From Mycobacterium marinum (GTDB lineage Bacteria > Actinomycetota > Actinomycetes > Mycobacteriales > Mycobacteriaceae), in the NCBI RefSeq assembly GCF_003391395.1, contig NZ_CP024190.1, forward strand, positions 2,852,001 to 2,916,000: a stretch of DNA of 64,000 nucleotides, given 5' to 3'. Both the position numbers and the translations under genes were made by a program. Shown here piece by piece: positions 17,407 through 25,894 of this stretch. Within the stretch, counting starts at the first letter, position 1. The number at the start of each line of letters is the position of its first letter. Below the pieces are notes generated by a model. It worked only from the letters and a program-made list of their open reading frames with translations. It did not search any database and had not been told where the DNA came from.

Positions 17407-17796
17407 ATGACACAGCAGTCAGACGGTGCACCACGGACTTGCCGCGCGGGCGGACCGGCGCTGGCCCTTCGATTCCTGGCGTTGACCGCCGGGGTGTTCG
17501 GGGTGTCGGCGGCCGTGGCGGCTCCGATACACGCGGACATGATGGGCAATGCCTTCCTGACGGCCTTGAACAACGCCGGCATCTCCTACAGTCAGCCCGC
17601 CGCAGCCATGGCAATGGGCAGGTCGGTGTGCCCGATGGCGGTGGAGCCGAACGGCACGTTCGAGTCCGTGGTGGCCAGGATGGTCGACAAGAACGGGATG
17701 CCCCGCGAGACCGCGGCCGCGTTCACCGTGGTCGCGATAGCGACCTATTGCCCGGCGGTGATCTACCCCCTGCTGCCCAACCGGCTGCAGGCCTGA
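17407..17796 (+). CDS. lprJ: LprJ-like DUF732 secreted protein
   Basis: A 129-aa protein with an N-terminal signal sequence (LALRFLALTAGVFGVSAAVA, AxA-like end near residue 40) and a DUF732 domain: DMMGNAFLTALNNAGISYS, two cysteines (SVCPMAV and TYCPAVI) probably in a disulfide. Position before the Rv1691-Rv1692 pair matches M. tuberculosis lprJ. Unlike a lipoprotein, no cysteine follows the signal sequence, so there is no lipobox and the protein should be secreted or anchored by its helix. ATG 17407 follows a GTG at 17404 that would add one residue. Function unknown; in M. tuberculosis LprJ has been connected with the KdpD sensor. Confidence 0.8.
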   Translation: MTQQSDGAPRTCRAGGPALALRFLALTAGVFGVSAAVAAPIHADMMGNAFLTALNNAGISYSQPAAAMAMGRSVCPMAVEPNGTFESVVARMVDKNGMPRETAAAFTVVAIATYCPAVIYPLLPNRLQA

Positions 17797-17856
17797 CCCA
17801 CTGGGCCCATCCGGGCTGATTGTGAGCCTGCCCGGCGTGCCCGTAACCTCTAGCGA

Positions 17857-18690
17857 GTGGTCGACGACAGGCACGGTCGCGGTGGGCAGCGACGACTGCG
17901 ATCGGCGTCGGGCGACGCAGCACGGCGCGGTCCACGGCGGGATCGTGACGGTTCGTGGTCGGGCCCGGGCCGAGCGCGTCCGGCTCAGCCGCAAAACGCG
18001 TCCGGTGACGGGACCCGCGCGCGGCCGGAAGGTCCGGCGGTGCCGCCCGGCGTGGACGCCAAGCAACTGGCACCCGAGATCCGGCGTGAATTGAGCACCC
18101 TGGACCGGGCGACCGCCGACGCCGTCGCCCGCCACCTGGTGGCAGCCGGTGAGCTGCTCGATGAGGACCCGCAGGCCGCGTTGGCGCACGCGCGCGCGGC
18201 TCGGGCGCGCTCCAGCAGGATCGCCGTGGTTCGTGAAGCCGTTGGCATCGCGGCCTATCACTGCGGTGATTGGGGTCAGGCCCTGGCCGAGTTGCGAGCG
18301 GCGCGCAGGATGGGCAGCAAGTCCGCGTTGCTAGCGCTGATGGCTGACTGTGAGCGTGGCCTCGGGCGCCCGCAGCGGGCCATCGACCTGGCCCGCGGTC
18401 CCGAAGCGACGCAGCTCAGCGGTGACGACGCCGACGAGTTGCGGATTGTCGCCGCGGGGGCCCGGGCAGATCTGGGACAGCTGGAGCAGGCGCTGACCCT
18501 GTTGTCCACACCGCAGCTGGATCCGGACCGGACCGGCTCGACCGCGGCTCGGCTTTTCTACGCCTACGCCGACACGTTGCTGGCGCTCGGCCGTCGCGAC
18601 GAGGCGCTGCATTGGTTTCTGCGTTCGGCGGCCGCCGATAGCGAAGGCGTCACCGACGCCGAGGACCGAGTCGACGAACTGGCCGAGTAG
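17857..18690 (+). CDS. TPR-like protein (Rv1691-like)
   Basis: A 277-aa hydrophilic protein. The first 70 residues are Arg/Gly/Pro-rich and low complexity. From about residue 80 helical repeat pairs appear, such as LLDEDPQAALAHARAARARS, CGDWGQALAELRAARRMG and RRDEALHWFLRSAAA, which look like tetratricopeptide repeats. This suggests a scaffold or partner-binding protein. GTG 17857 is the first start in frame; the Rv1691 product is a little shorter. It is two bases upstream of the phosphatase gene, so the two are co-expressed. Confidence 0.85.
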   Translation: MVDDRHGRGGQRRLRSASGDAARRGPRRDRDGSWSGPGRARPAQPQNASGDGTRARPEGPAVPPGVDAKQLAPEIRRELSTLDRATADAVARHLVAAGELLDEDPQAALAHARAARARSSRIAVVREAVGIAAYHCGDWGQALAELRAARRMGSKSALLALMADCERGLGRPQRAIDLARGPEATQLSGDDADELRIVAAGARADLGQLEQALTLLSTPQLDPDRTGSTAARLFYAYADTLLALGRRDEALHWFLRSAAADSEGVTDAEDRVDELAE

Positions 18691-18692
18691 CG

Positions 18693-19703
18693 GTGAAAAA
18701 CATTGCGCAGGAATATGACTGCCTGCTGATCGACCTGGACGGGACGGTGTTCCGCGGCAGCCAGCCCACCGAAGGCGCGGTCGAGTCGCTGGATGAGGTC
18801 ACGGCGCGCAAGCTGTTTGTCACCAACAATGCGTCGCGCAGCGCCGGCGAGGTCGCGGTGCACTTGCGCGAGCTCGGCTTCACGGCCACCAGCGAAGACG
18901 TTGTCACCAGCGCTCAGAGTGCCGCTCATCTGCTGGCCGCCGCCCTGCCGCCGGGTTCGAAGGTACTGATCGTGGGCACCGACGCGCTGGCCGACGAAAT
19001 CAGCGCGGCCGGTCTGCGTCCGGTGCGCCGTTTCGAGGACCAACCCGATGCCGTCGTCCAGGGGCTTTCCCTGACCATCGGGTGGCCCGAGCTTGCCGAG
19101 GCGGCGCTGGCCATCCGGGCCGGCGCGTTGTGGGTGGCCGCCAATGTCGACAAAACGCTGCCCACCGAGCGCGGTCTGCTGCCGGGCAACGGATCGTTGG
19201 TGGCCGCGCTGCGAACCGCCACCGGCGCGCAGCCCCAGGTGGCGGGCAAGCCCGGGCCACAACTGATGAAAGACGCCGTGGGGCGTGGCGACTTCCGTGC
19301 CCCGCTGGTGATCGGCGACCGGCTGGACACCGATATCGAGGGGGCCAACGCCGCCGGGTTGCCCAGTCTCATGGTTCTCACCGGGGTCAGCAGCGCACGG
19401 GATGCGGTGCATGCCGATCCCGTTTGCCGGCCCACATATATCGGCCATGACCTGCGCTCGCTGCGCCAGGACTGCGCCGCGTTGGTGGTAGCACCGCAGG
19501 CCGGCTGGCGAGTGCAGATCGACGGCGCGGCGGTGACGGTCTGTGCCAACGGCGAGCAGGCGGGCGACGATCTGTCGATCGTGCGTGCCGTCGCGTGCGC
19601 GGTGTGGGATGCCCAGTTCGACGGCCGGCCGTTCACCGTGAACGGCGGTGACGACCACGCGTGGGAGGCCCTGCACCGCTGGTCCCTGGTGCACAGCGAG
19701 TAG
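18693..19703 (+). CDS. HAD-type glycerol-3-phosphate phosphatase (Rv1692-like)
   Basis: A 336-aa haloacid dehalogenase phosphatase. Motif I is LLIDLDGTVFRG near residues 10-21, followed by LFVTNNASRS (motif II) and the NagD-like cap; VIGDRLDTDIEGANAAG carries motif IV. The M. tuberculosis ortholog Rv1692 has been characterised as a glycerol-3-phosphate phosphatase in recycling of glycerophospholipid head groups. A C-terminal domain (about residues 265-336) extends beyond the HAD fold. GTG 18693 follows the previous stop by two bases. Confidence 0.92.
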   Translation: MKNIAQEYDCLLIDLDGTVFRGSQPTEGAVESLDEVTARKLFVTNNASRSAGEVAVHLRELGFTATSEDVVTSAQSAAHLLAAALPPGSKVLIVGTDALADEISAAGLRPVRRFEDQPDAVVQGLSLTIGWPELAEAALAIRAGALWVAANVDKTLPTERGLLPGNGSLVAALRTATGAQPQVAGKPGPQLMKDAVGRGDFRAPLVIGDRLDTDIEGANAAGLPSLMVLTGVSSARDAVHADPVCRPTYIGHDLRSLRQDCAALVVAPQAGWRVQIDGAAVTVCANGEQAGDDLSIVRAVACAVWDAQFDGRPFTVNGGDDHAWEALHRWSLVHSE

Positions 19704-19727
19704 CGGCCAACTAGCGTAGGGAGTCCG

Positions 19728-19904
19728 ATGACTATTGATCCTGACCAAATTCGCACAGAAATCGAATCGCTACTCGCTCAATTGCCCGAGGTCGCGGATG
19801 GTGCAAACGGGCCGTCTCTGGCTGAGCTGGAAGACATTGCCCGTCGCCTTTCGGAGGCACACGACGTGTTGTTGCAGGCCTTGGAGTCGGCGGAGAAAGG
19901 TTGA
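19728..19904 (+). CDS. Small acidic helical protein (Rv1693-like)
   Basis: A 58-aa protein, MTIDPDQIRTEIESLL onward, rich in Glu and Leu and predicted to be two helices. ATG 19728 is preceded by a GTAGGGAG sequence at good distance and the stop at 19902-19904 lies seven bases before tlyA. Length and place match Rv1693. No function known; conservation between phosphatase and tlyA suggests a real gene. Confidence 0.85.
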   Translation: MTIDPDQIRTEIESLLAQLPEVADGANGPSLAELEDIARRLSEAHDVLLQALESAEKG

Positions 19905-19911
19905 GTGCGGC

Positions 19912-20757
19912 GTGGCACGGCGTACCCGCGTTGACGCCGAGCTGGTGCGCAGGGGACTCGCACGTTCCCGCCAGCAGGCCGCGGAATTGATCAGCGCCGG
20001 CAAAGTGCGCATCGATGGCCTGCCGGCGGTGAAGCCGGCCACCGCGGTGGCGGCTACGGCCGCGCTGACGGTCGCTGCCGACAGCGAACGCGGCTGGGTA
20101 TCACGCGGAGCCCACAAGCTGATCGGTGCCTTGGACGTTTTCGGCATTGATGTGCACGGCCGTCGCTGTCTTGATGCGGGCGCGTCGACCGGGGGGTTCA
20201 CCGAGGTGCTGTTGGACCGCGGCGCGGCCGAGGTGGTCGCCGCCGACGTCGGGTACGGCCAGCTTGCGTGGTCGCTGCGCAGTGATCCGCGGGTGATTGT
20301 CATCGAGCGGACCAACGTTCGCGACCTCTCCCCGGCGGCCATAGGCGGGCAGGTCGACCTGGTGGTGGCCGATTTGTCGTTCATCTCGCTGACCACGGTG
20401 TTGCCCGCGCTGGCTGCGTGTGCTTTGCCGCACGCCGATATCGTTCCGATGGTGAAGCCACAGTTTGAGGTCGGCAAGGGCCAGGTCGGTGCTGGCGGAG
20501 TGGTGCAAGATCCCGGCCTGCGCGCCGGGTCGGTGCTGTCGGTCGCGCGGCGCGCCGGGGAGCTAGGCTGGCACACCGTCGGTGTCACGGCAAGCCCCCT
20601 GCCCGGTCCATCGGGAAACGTCGAATACTTCCTGTGGCTGCGCGCCCAGACCGATCGGCCGTTGTCCGATGACGCGCTTTCGGATGCGATCCAAACTGCC
20701 GTGGCCGAAGGTCCGGGCCGACAACCGGCCGGGCACGCGGAACGAGGCCCGCAGTGA
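19912..20757 (+). CDS. tlyA: 16S/23S rRNA 2'-O-methyltransferase TlyA
   Basis: A 281-aa protein. Residues about 5-65 are an S4 RNA-binding domain (ELVRRGLARSRQQAAELISA), followed by an FtsJ-type methyltransferase with SAM motif CLDAGASTGGFTEVLLDRGA and DLVVADLSFISLTTVLP. TlyA methylates C1409 of 16S and C1920 of 23S rRNA; its loss gives capreomycin and viomycin resistance. The C-terminus is about a dozen residues longer than that of M. tuberculosis. GTG 19912 is the family start. Overlaps nadK by four bases. Confidence 0.95.
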   Translation: MARRTRVDAELVRRGLARSRQQAAELISAGKVRIDGLPAVKPATAVAATAALTVAADSERGWVSRGAHKLIGALDVFGIDVHGRRCLDAGASTGGFTEVLLDRGAAEVVAADVGYGQLAWSLRSDPRVIVIERTNVRDLSPAAIGGQVDLVVADLSFISLTTVLPALAACALPHADIVPMVKPQFEVGKGQVGAGGVVQDPGLRAGSVLSVARRAGELGWHTVGVTASPLPGPSGNVEYFLWLRAQTDRPLSDDALSDAIQTAVAEGPGRQPAGHAERGPQ

Positions 20758-21677
20758 CCGCCACCCGTACCGTCCTGCTGGTGGTCCACACCGGGCGCGA
20801 CGAAGCCACTGAAACCGCACGACGGGTTGAGAAGGTCCTGGGTGACAACGGTATTGCCCTTCGGGTGCTCTCGGCGGAGGCGGTAGACCGGGGGTCGCTG
20901 CATCTGGCGCCCGACGACATGCGGGCCTTGGGCGTCGATATCGAAGTGGTTGACGCGGATCCGCGCGCCGCCGACGGCTGCGAGTTGGTCTTGGTGCTCG
21001 GCGGCGATGGCACCTTCCTGCGGGCCGCTGAGCTGGCCCGCAACGCGCAGATTCCGGTGCTCGGCGTCAACCTGGGGCGGATCGGCTTCCTGGCCGAAGC
21101 CGAGGCTGAGGCCATCGACCGGGTGCTCGACCACGTGGTGGCGCGCGACTACCGGGTAGAGGAACGCCTGACGCTGGACGTCGTCGTGCGCAAGGCCGGC
21201 TGCGACCTCGAAAAGGGATGGGCGCTCAACGAGGTCAGCCTGGAAAAGGGACCCCGGCTGGGGGTGCTGGGGGTGGTCGTCGAAATAGACGGGCGACCCG
21301 TGTCGGCGTTCGGATGTGACGGGGTGTTGGTGTCGACTCCTACCGGATCCACCGCCTATGCCTTCTCGGCGGGTGGTCCGGTGCTCTGGCCGGATCTGGA
21401 AGCGATTCTGGTGGTGCCCAACAATGCCCACGCCCTGTTCGGGAGGCCGATGGTGACCAGCCCCGAGGCCACGATCGCCGTCGAGATCGAGCCGGACGGG
21501 CACGATGCCATGGTGTTCTGCGACGGTCGCCGCGAGATGTTGATGCCGGCCGGCAGCCGGCTGGAGGTGACCCGTTGTGACACCCCGGTGAAGTGGGCCC
21601 GCCTGGACAGCGCGCCGTTCACCGATCGCCTGGTCCACAAGTTCCGCCTGCCGGTGACCGGCTGGCGCGGGAAGTAG
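20754..21677 (+). CDS. nadK: NAD kinase
   Basis: A 307-aa ATP/polyphosphate NAD kinase (PpnK), same length as in M. tuberculosis, making NADP from NAD. The GGDGT motif occurs in LVLGGDGTFLRAAEL near residue 85, followed by GVNLGRIGFLAE and the substrate site segment STPTGSTAYAFSAGGPV. The GTG start overlaps the tlyA stop (GTGA), so translation is coupled. Confidence 0.96.
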   Translation: MTATRTVLLVVHTGRDEATETARRVEKVLGDNGIALRVLSAEAVDRGSLHLAPDDMRALGVDIEVVDADPRAADGCELVLVLGGDGTFLRAAELARNAQIPVLGVNLGRIGFLAEAEAEAIDRVLDHVVARDYRVEERLTLDVVVRKAGCDLEKGWALNEVSLEKGPRLGVLGVVVEIDGRPVSAFGCDGVLVSTPTGSTAYAFSAGGPVLWPDLEAILVVPNNAHALFGRPMVTSPEATIAVEIEPDGHDAMVFCDGRREMLMPAGSRLEVTRCDTPVKWARLDSAPFTDRLVHKFRLPVTGWRGK

Positions 21678-21689
21678 CGGCTCGCACCT

Positions 21690-23435
21690 GTGCTGACCGA
21701 GATACGAATTGAATCGCTTGGCGCCATCAGCGCCGCGACCGCGGAGTTCGATCGTGGCCTGACCGTGCTGACCGGCGAGACGGGCACCGGCAAGACGATG
21801 GTGGTCACCGGACTGCACCTGCTCGGTGGTGCCCGCGCCGACGCCAACCGGGTTCGTTCGGGTGCTGACCGCGCGATCGTCGAGGGCCGTTTCACCACCG
21901 TCGATCTCGACCAGAGCGCGACCGCACACCTGGATCACATGCTCGACGCGTCGGGGGCAGATCGTGACGAGGACGGCAGTGTGATCGCGCTGCGGTCGGT
22001 CAGCAGCTCCGGTCCGTCGCGGGCGTATCTGGGCGGGCGCAGTGTGCCGGCCAAGTCGTTGAGCAATTTCACCAACGAACTCCTCGCCCTGCATGGGCAG
22101 AACGACCAGCTGCGGCTGATGAGGCCCGAGGAACAGCGCGGGGCGTTGGACCGCTTTGCGACCAGCGCCAGCGCACTACAGCGCTACCGCAAGCTGCGTG
22201 ACACCTGGCTGTCGGCACGACGTGATCTGCTGGACCGCCGCAACCGGGCTCGAGAGCTGGCCCAGGAGGCGGATCGGCTGCAGTTTGCGCTCAACGAGAT
22301 CGACGCCGTCGACCCGCAGCCCGGGGAGGACGACGCGTTGGTGGCCGACATCGCGCGGCTCTCCGAGCTGGACACGCTGCGCGAGGCCGCGTCGGCGGCG
22401 CGCGCCGCGTTGTCGGGCGCATCGGAAGAAGCATTCGGGACCGGTGCCGCCGAGTGTCTGGGCCGGGCCCGAGCGGCCCTGGAATCCAGCGACGACGCCA
22501 CCCTGCAGGCCCTGGCCAAGCAGGTCAGCGACGCGCTGGCGGTGGTCTCCGATGCGGCCGGGGAACTCGGCTCCTATGTGGATGCCCTGCCGGCCGACGC
22601 CAGCGCTTTGGACACCAAGCTGGCTCGCCAAGCGCAATTGCGCACGCTGACCCGCAAGTATGCCGCCGACATCGACGGGGTCTTGGCGTGGGCCCAGGAC
22701 TCACGTGCCCGGCTGGCCGCACTCGACGTGTCCGAGGAAGGTCTGGCAGCGCTGCAACGCCGTGCCGGCGAGCTGGAGCATGAAGTCGCGCAGGCGGCGG
22801 CCGAGCTCAGCAGGACGCGGGCCAAGGCGGCCAAGCGGCTGGCCAAGGAGGTCACCGCCGAGTTGTCCGCTTTGGCGATGGCCGATGCCGAATTCACCAT
22901 CGCCGTCGGCGTCGAGGTGGCTGACGAGGACGATGCCGCCGCGTTGACCTTGCCGACCGGCGAGCGGGTCCGCGCCGGTGGTGACGGTGTCGACCTGGTT
23001 GAATTCGGCTTCGCGGCGCACCGTGGAATGACGGTGCTGCCGCTGGCCAAGAGCGCGTCCGGCGGCGAGCTGTCCCGGGTGATGCTGGCGCTCGAGGTCG
23101 TGCTGGCGGCATCGGCGGCCGGCACCACGATGGTTTTCGACGAGGTCGACGCCGGCGTGGGAGGCTGGGCGGCAGTCCAGATCGGGCGCCGCCTGGCGCG
23201 GCTGGCGCGCACTCATCAGGTCATCGTCGTCACGCACCTGCCGCAGGTCGCCGCGTACGCCGACGTGCATCTGATGGTGCACAGCACCAAGGGCGGTGCC
23301 AGCGAGGTGCGGCGGCTCTCCGACGATGAGCGCGTCGGCGAGCTGGCCCGGATGCTGGCCGGGCTCGGGGAGTCCGACAGCGGTCGTGCGCATGCCCGTG
23401 AGCTGCTCGATACCGCGCGGAACGACAAGGATTAG
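21690..23435 (+). CDS. recN: DNA repair protein RecN
   Basis: A 581-aa SMC-like ATPase for double-strand-break repair. N-terminal Walker A in LTGETGTGKTMVV (residues about 30-42), long central coiled-coil segments rich in Glu, Ala and Arg, signature ASGGELSRVMLALEV, and Walker B TTMVFDEVDAGVGGW near the C-terminus. Starts at GTG 21690, twelve bases after nadK. Confidence 0.96.
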   Translation: MLTEIRIESLGAISAATAEFDRGLTVLTGETGTGKTMVVTGLHLLGGARADANRVRSGADRAIVEGRFTTVDLDQSATAHLDHMLDASGADRDEDGSVIALRSVSSSGPSRAYLGGRSVPAKSLSNFTNELLALHGQNDQLRLMRPEEQRGALDRFATSASALQRYRKLRDTWLSARRDLLDRRNRARELAQEADRLQFALNEIDAVDPQPGEDDALVADIARLSELDTLREAASAARAALSGASEEAFGTGAAECLGRARAALESSDDATLQALAKQVSDALAVVSDAAGELGSYVDALPADASALDTKLARQAQLRTLTRKYAADIDGVLAWAQDSRARLAALDVSEEGLAALQRRAGELEHEVAQAAAELSRTRAKAAKRLAKEVTAELSALAMADAEFTIAVGVEVADEDDAAALTLPTGERVRAGGDGVDLVEFGFAAHRGMTVLPLAKSASGGELSRVMLALEVVLAASAAGTTMVFDEVDAGVGGWAAVQIGRRLARLARTHQVIVVTHLPQVAAYADVHLMVHSTKGGASEVRRLSDDERVGELARMLAGLGESDSGRAHARELLDTARNDKD

Positions 23436-23600
23436 CCAGCGATTAGTCAGCGCGCGTCGCTGTCTTGTTGAAGTACGGCAACAAATCGGCGAACAACCCC
23501 GCAATGGGGTTGTGACAGGTGTGACGACATATAACTTATGGGGCTGATGTTACGGCGCGCCTCCCCGCCTAGGCCGCGCTTCACCGACAGAATCCCCCCC

Positions 23601-24782
23601 ATGAAGATGTCTGCGCTTCTGTCCCGTAACACCGCTCGGCCCGGCTTGATCGGCACCGCCCGGGTTGATCGGAATATCGACCGACTGCTGCGCAGGGTGT
23701 GTCCCGGCGACATCGCGGTCCTCGATGTGCTGGACCTGGACCGCATTACCGCAGACGCGCTGGTGGAATCCGGTGTCGCCGCCGTCGTCAACGCTTCGTC
23801 GTCGGTCTCGGGTCGCTATCCCAACCTGGGCCCCGAGGTGTTGGTCAACAACGGCGTCACCCTCATCGACGAGACCGGGCTGGAGATCTTCAAGAAGGTC
23901 AAGGACGGGTCCAAGGTGCGCCTCTACGAGGGCGGGGTGTACTCGGGTGACCGGCGGCTGATCCGCGGCACCGAGCGCACCGATCATGACATCGCCGATC
24001 TGATGCGGGAGGCCAAGAGCGGACTGGCTGCCCACCTGGAGGCGTTCGCCGGCAACACAATTGAGTTCATCCGCAGCGAAAGCCCTTTGTTGATCGACGG
24101 AATCGGCATTCCCGATATCGACGTCGACATGCGCCGCCGGCACGTGGTGATCGTCGCCGAAGAGCCGAGCGCCGCCGATGATCTGAAGTCTTTGAAGCCG
24201 TTCATCAAGGAGTACCAGCCTGTTCTGGTCGGTGTCGGCACCGGCGCTGACGTGTTGCGCAAGGCGGGCTACCGGCCGCAGCTCATCGTCGGCGACCCCG
24301 ACCAGATCAGCACCGAGGTGCTCAAGTGCGGTGCCCAGGTGGTGTTGCCCGCCGATGCGGACGGCCACGCCCCGGGGCTCGAGCGGATCCAGGATCTCGG
24401 GGTCGGTGCGATGACATTTCCCGCCGCCGGCTCGGCCACCGATCTGGCGCTGCTGCTAGCCGATCACCACGGCGCGGCGCTGCTGGTCACCGCCGGTCAC
24501 AACGCCAACATCGAGACGTTCTTCGACCGCACCCGGGTGCAGAGCAACCCGTCGACCTTCCTGACCCGGCTGCGGGTGGGGGAGAAGCTGGTTGACGCCA
24601 AAGCCGTCGCAACGCTGTACCGCAACCACATTTCGGCCGGGGCGATTGCGTTGTTGGCCCTGACGATGCTGATCGCCATCATCGTTGTCTTGTGGGTGTC
24701 ACGCACCGATGGGGTGGTGGTGCACTGGATCGTCGACTACTGGAACCGCTTCTCCCTTTGGGTGCAGCACCTGGTCACCTAA
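23601..24782 (+). CDS. steA: SteA-like cell-envelope/cytokinetic protein (Rv1697-like)
   Basis: A 393-aa protein. The middle region (VIVAEEPSAADDLKSLKPF, VGVGTGADVLRKAGYRPQL, VGDPDQIS) resembles the thiamin-pyrophosphokinase-like fold; a single C-terminal membrane helix (AIALLALTMLIAIIVVLWV) follows. In corynebacteria the ortholog SteA, together with SteB (the MctB homolog next door), contributes to cell separation and envelope integrity. ATG 23601 gives the length of Rv1697; starts at 23538 or 23547 would add up to 21 basic residues. Likely co-transcribed with mctB. Confidence 0.9.
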   Translation: MKMSALLSRNTARPGLIGTARVDRNIDRLLRRVCPGDIAVLDVLDLDRITADALVESGVAAVVNASSSVSGRYPNLGPEVLVNNGVTLIDETGLEIFKKVKDGSKVRLYEGGVYSGDRRLIRGTERTDHDIADLMREAKSGLAAHLEAFAGNTIEFIRSESPLLIDGIGIPDIDVDMRRRHVVIVAEEPSAADDLKSLKPFIKEYQPVLVGVGTGADVLRKAGYRPQLIVGDPDQISTEVLKCGAQVVLPADADGHAPGLERIQDLGVGAMTFPAAGSATDLALLLADHHGAALLVTAGHNANIETFFDRTRVQSNPSTFLTRLRVGEKLVDAKAVATLYRNHISAGAIALLALTMLIAIIVVLWVSRTDGVVVHWIVDYWNRFSLWVQHLVT

Positions 24783-24803
24783 CTTTTCGAGGACGGTGCT
24801 TCT

Positions 24804-25757
24804 ATGATCTCGTTACGCCAACACGCGATCTCGCTGGCGGCTGTCTTTCTGGCACTGGCGATCGGCGTGGTGCTGGGTTCGGGCTTCTTCTCGGACACCT
24901 TGCTGTCGAGTCTGCGTAACGAGAAGCGCGATCTCTATACGCAGATCGGCACTCTCAATGATCAGCGCAACGCTCTCAACGAGAAACTTAGCGCAGCAAA
25001 CGATTTCGATAATCAGATGCTGGGCCGCATCGTCCATGACGCTCTCGCCGGGAAATCGGTGATCATCTTCCGGACTCCGGATGCCAGTGACGACGACGTC
25101 GCCGCGGTGACAAAGATCGTCGCGCAGGCCGGGGGCTCGGTGCCCGGAACCGTGTCGCTGACCCAGGAGTTCGTGGAAGCCAACTCCGCGGAGAAGCTGC
25201 GTTCGGTGGTGGACTCGACCGTCCTGCCGCCCGGCGCGCAACTGAGCACCAAGCTCGTCGACCAGGGATCGCAGGCCGGGGACTTGCTCGGGATCGCCCT
25301 GCTGACCAGTGCCAAACCGGACCCGGCGGCGGGCCCGGGCGTGGATGACGCACAGCGCGACACCGTGCTGGGTGCCCTGCGGGAAACCGGGTTCATCACC
25401 TATCAGCCCAGCGATCACATCGGCGCAGCAAACGCCGCCATCGTCATCACCGGCGGCGCGCTGCCCGCCGATGCCGGCAACCAGGGTGCCAGCGTGGCGC
25501 GATTCGCCGCGGCGCTGGCGCCGCACGGGTCCGGCACCGTGCTGGCCGGTCGGGACGGTTCCTCGACCGGCGCCGCGGCCGTCGCGGTGGCCCGGGCCGA
25601 TGCCGGGATGGCGGCCACCATCAGCACGGTCGACGATGTTGACGTTGCCCCCGGGCGGATCACCACGATCCTTGCCCTGCACGATCTCATCAACGGCGGT
25701 CATCCGGGGCAGTACGGCACCGGCCACGGTGCGACGTCGGTCACGGTCGCTCAGTAA
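24804..25757 (+). CDS. mctB: MctB/SteB copper-transport-associated channel protein (Rv1698-like)
   Basis: A 317-aa protein with one N-terminal hydrophobic segment (LAAVFLALAIGVVLGSGFF), a heptad-like region (residues about 35-65) and a largely beta/alpha exported domain. M. tuberculosis Rv1698 was reported as an outer-membrane protein limiting intracellular copper; the corynebacterial homolog SteB works with SteA. A GAGGACGG ribosome site precedes ATG 24804, 21 bases after steA. Confidence 0.92.
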   Translation: MISLRQHAISLAAVFLALAIGVVLGSGFFSDTLLSSLRNEKRDLYTQIGTLNDQRNALNEKLSAANDFDNQMLGRIVHDALAGKSVIIFRTPDASDDDVAAVTKIVAQAGGSVPGTVSLTQEFVEANSAEKLRSVVDSTVLPPGAQLSTKLVDQGSQAGDLLGIALLTSAKPDPAAGPGVDDAQRDTVLGALRETGFITYQPSDHIGAANAAIVITGGALPADAGNQGASVARFAAALAPHGSGTVLAGRDGSSTGAAAVAVARADAGMAATISTVDDVDVAPGRITTILALHDLINGGHPGQYGTGHGATSVTVAQ

Positions 25758-25826
25758 CTCCACTCGGGCGTGTTATCCGCGGGCTAGCGCTGCGGATGTT
25801 AGGGTGGGTTTCCGTGGGTCGGCAGG

Positions 25827-25846
25827 CCTAGCTGGTTGCGGCTAGG
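25827..25846 (+). promoter_or_regulatory. Hairpin in the pyrG leader
   Basis: CCTAGC and GCTAGG pair around an 8-base loop, 49 bp before the pyrG start. A leader hairpin could influence pyrG expression, but there is no U-run and no test is possible here. Confidence 0.3.
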
Positions 25847-25894
25847 AATGTCCGAAGAATTCAAACCCTGCCCGTCTTCACGGAGGTCGCTCAC

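Noticed and set aside
15713..17407. 564-residue plus-strand open frame over ycaO and its upstream repeats
   Set aside because: Antisense to the YcaO domain, and its second half merely reads through the hairpin repeats.
19770..22094. 774-residue minus-strand open frame
   Set aside because: It lies antisense to tlyA, nadK and the start of recN, has His/Gln-rich shadow composition and no motif.
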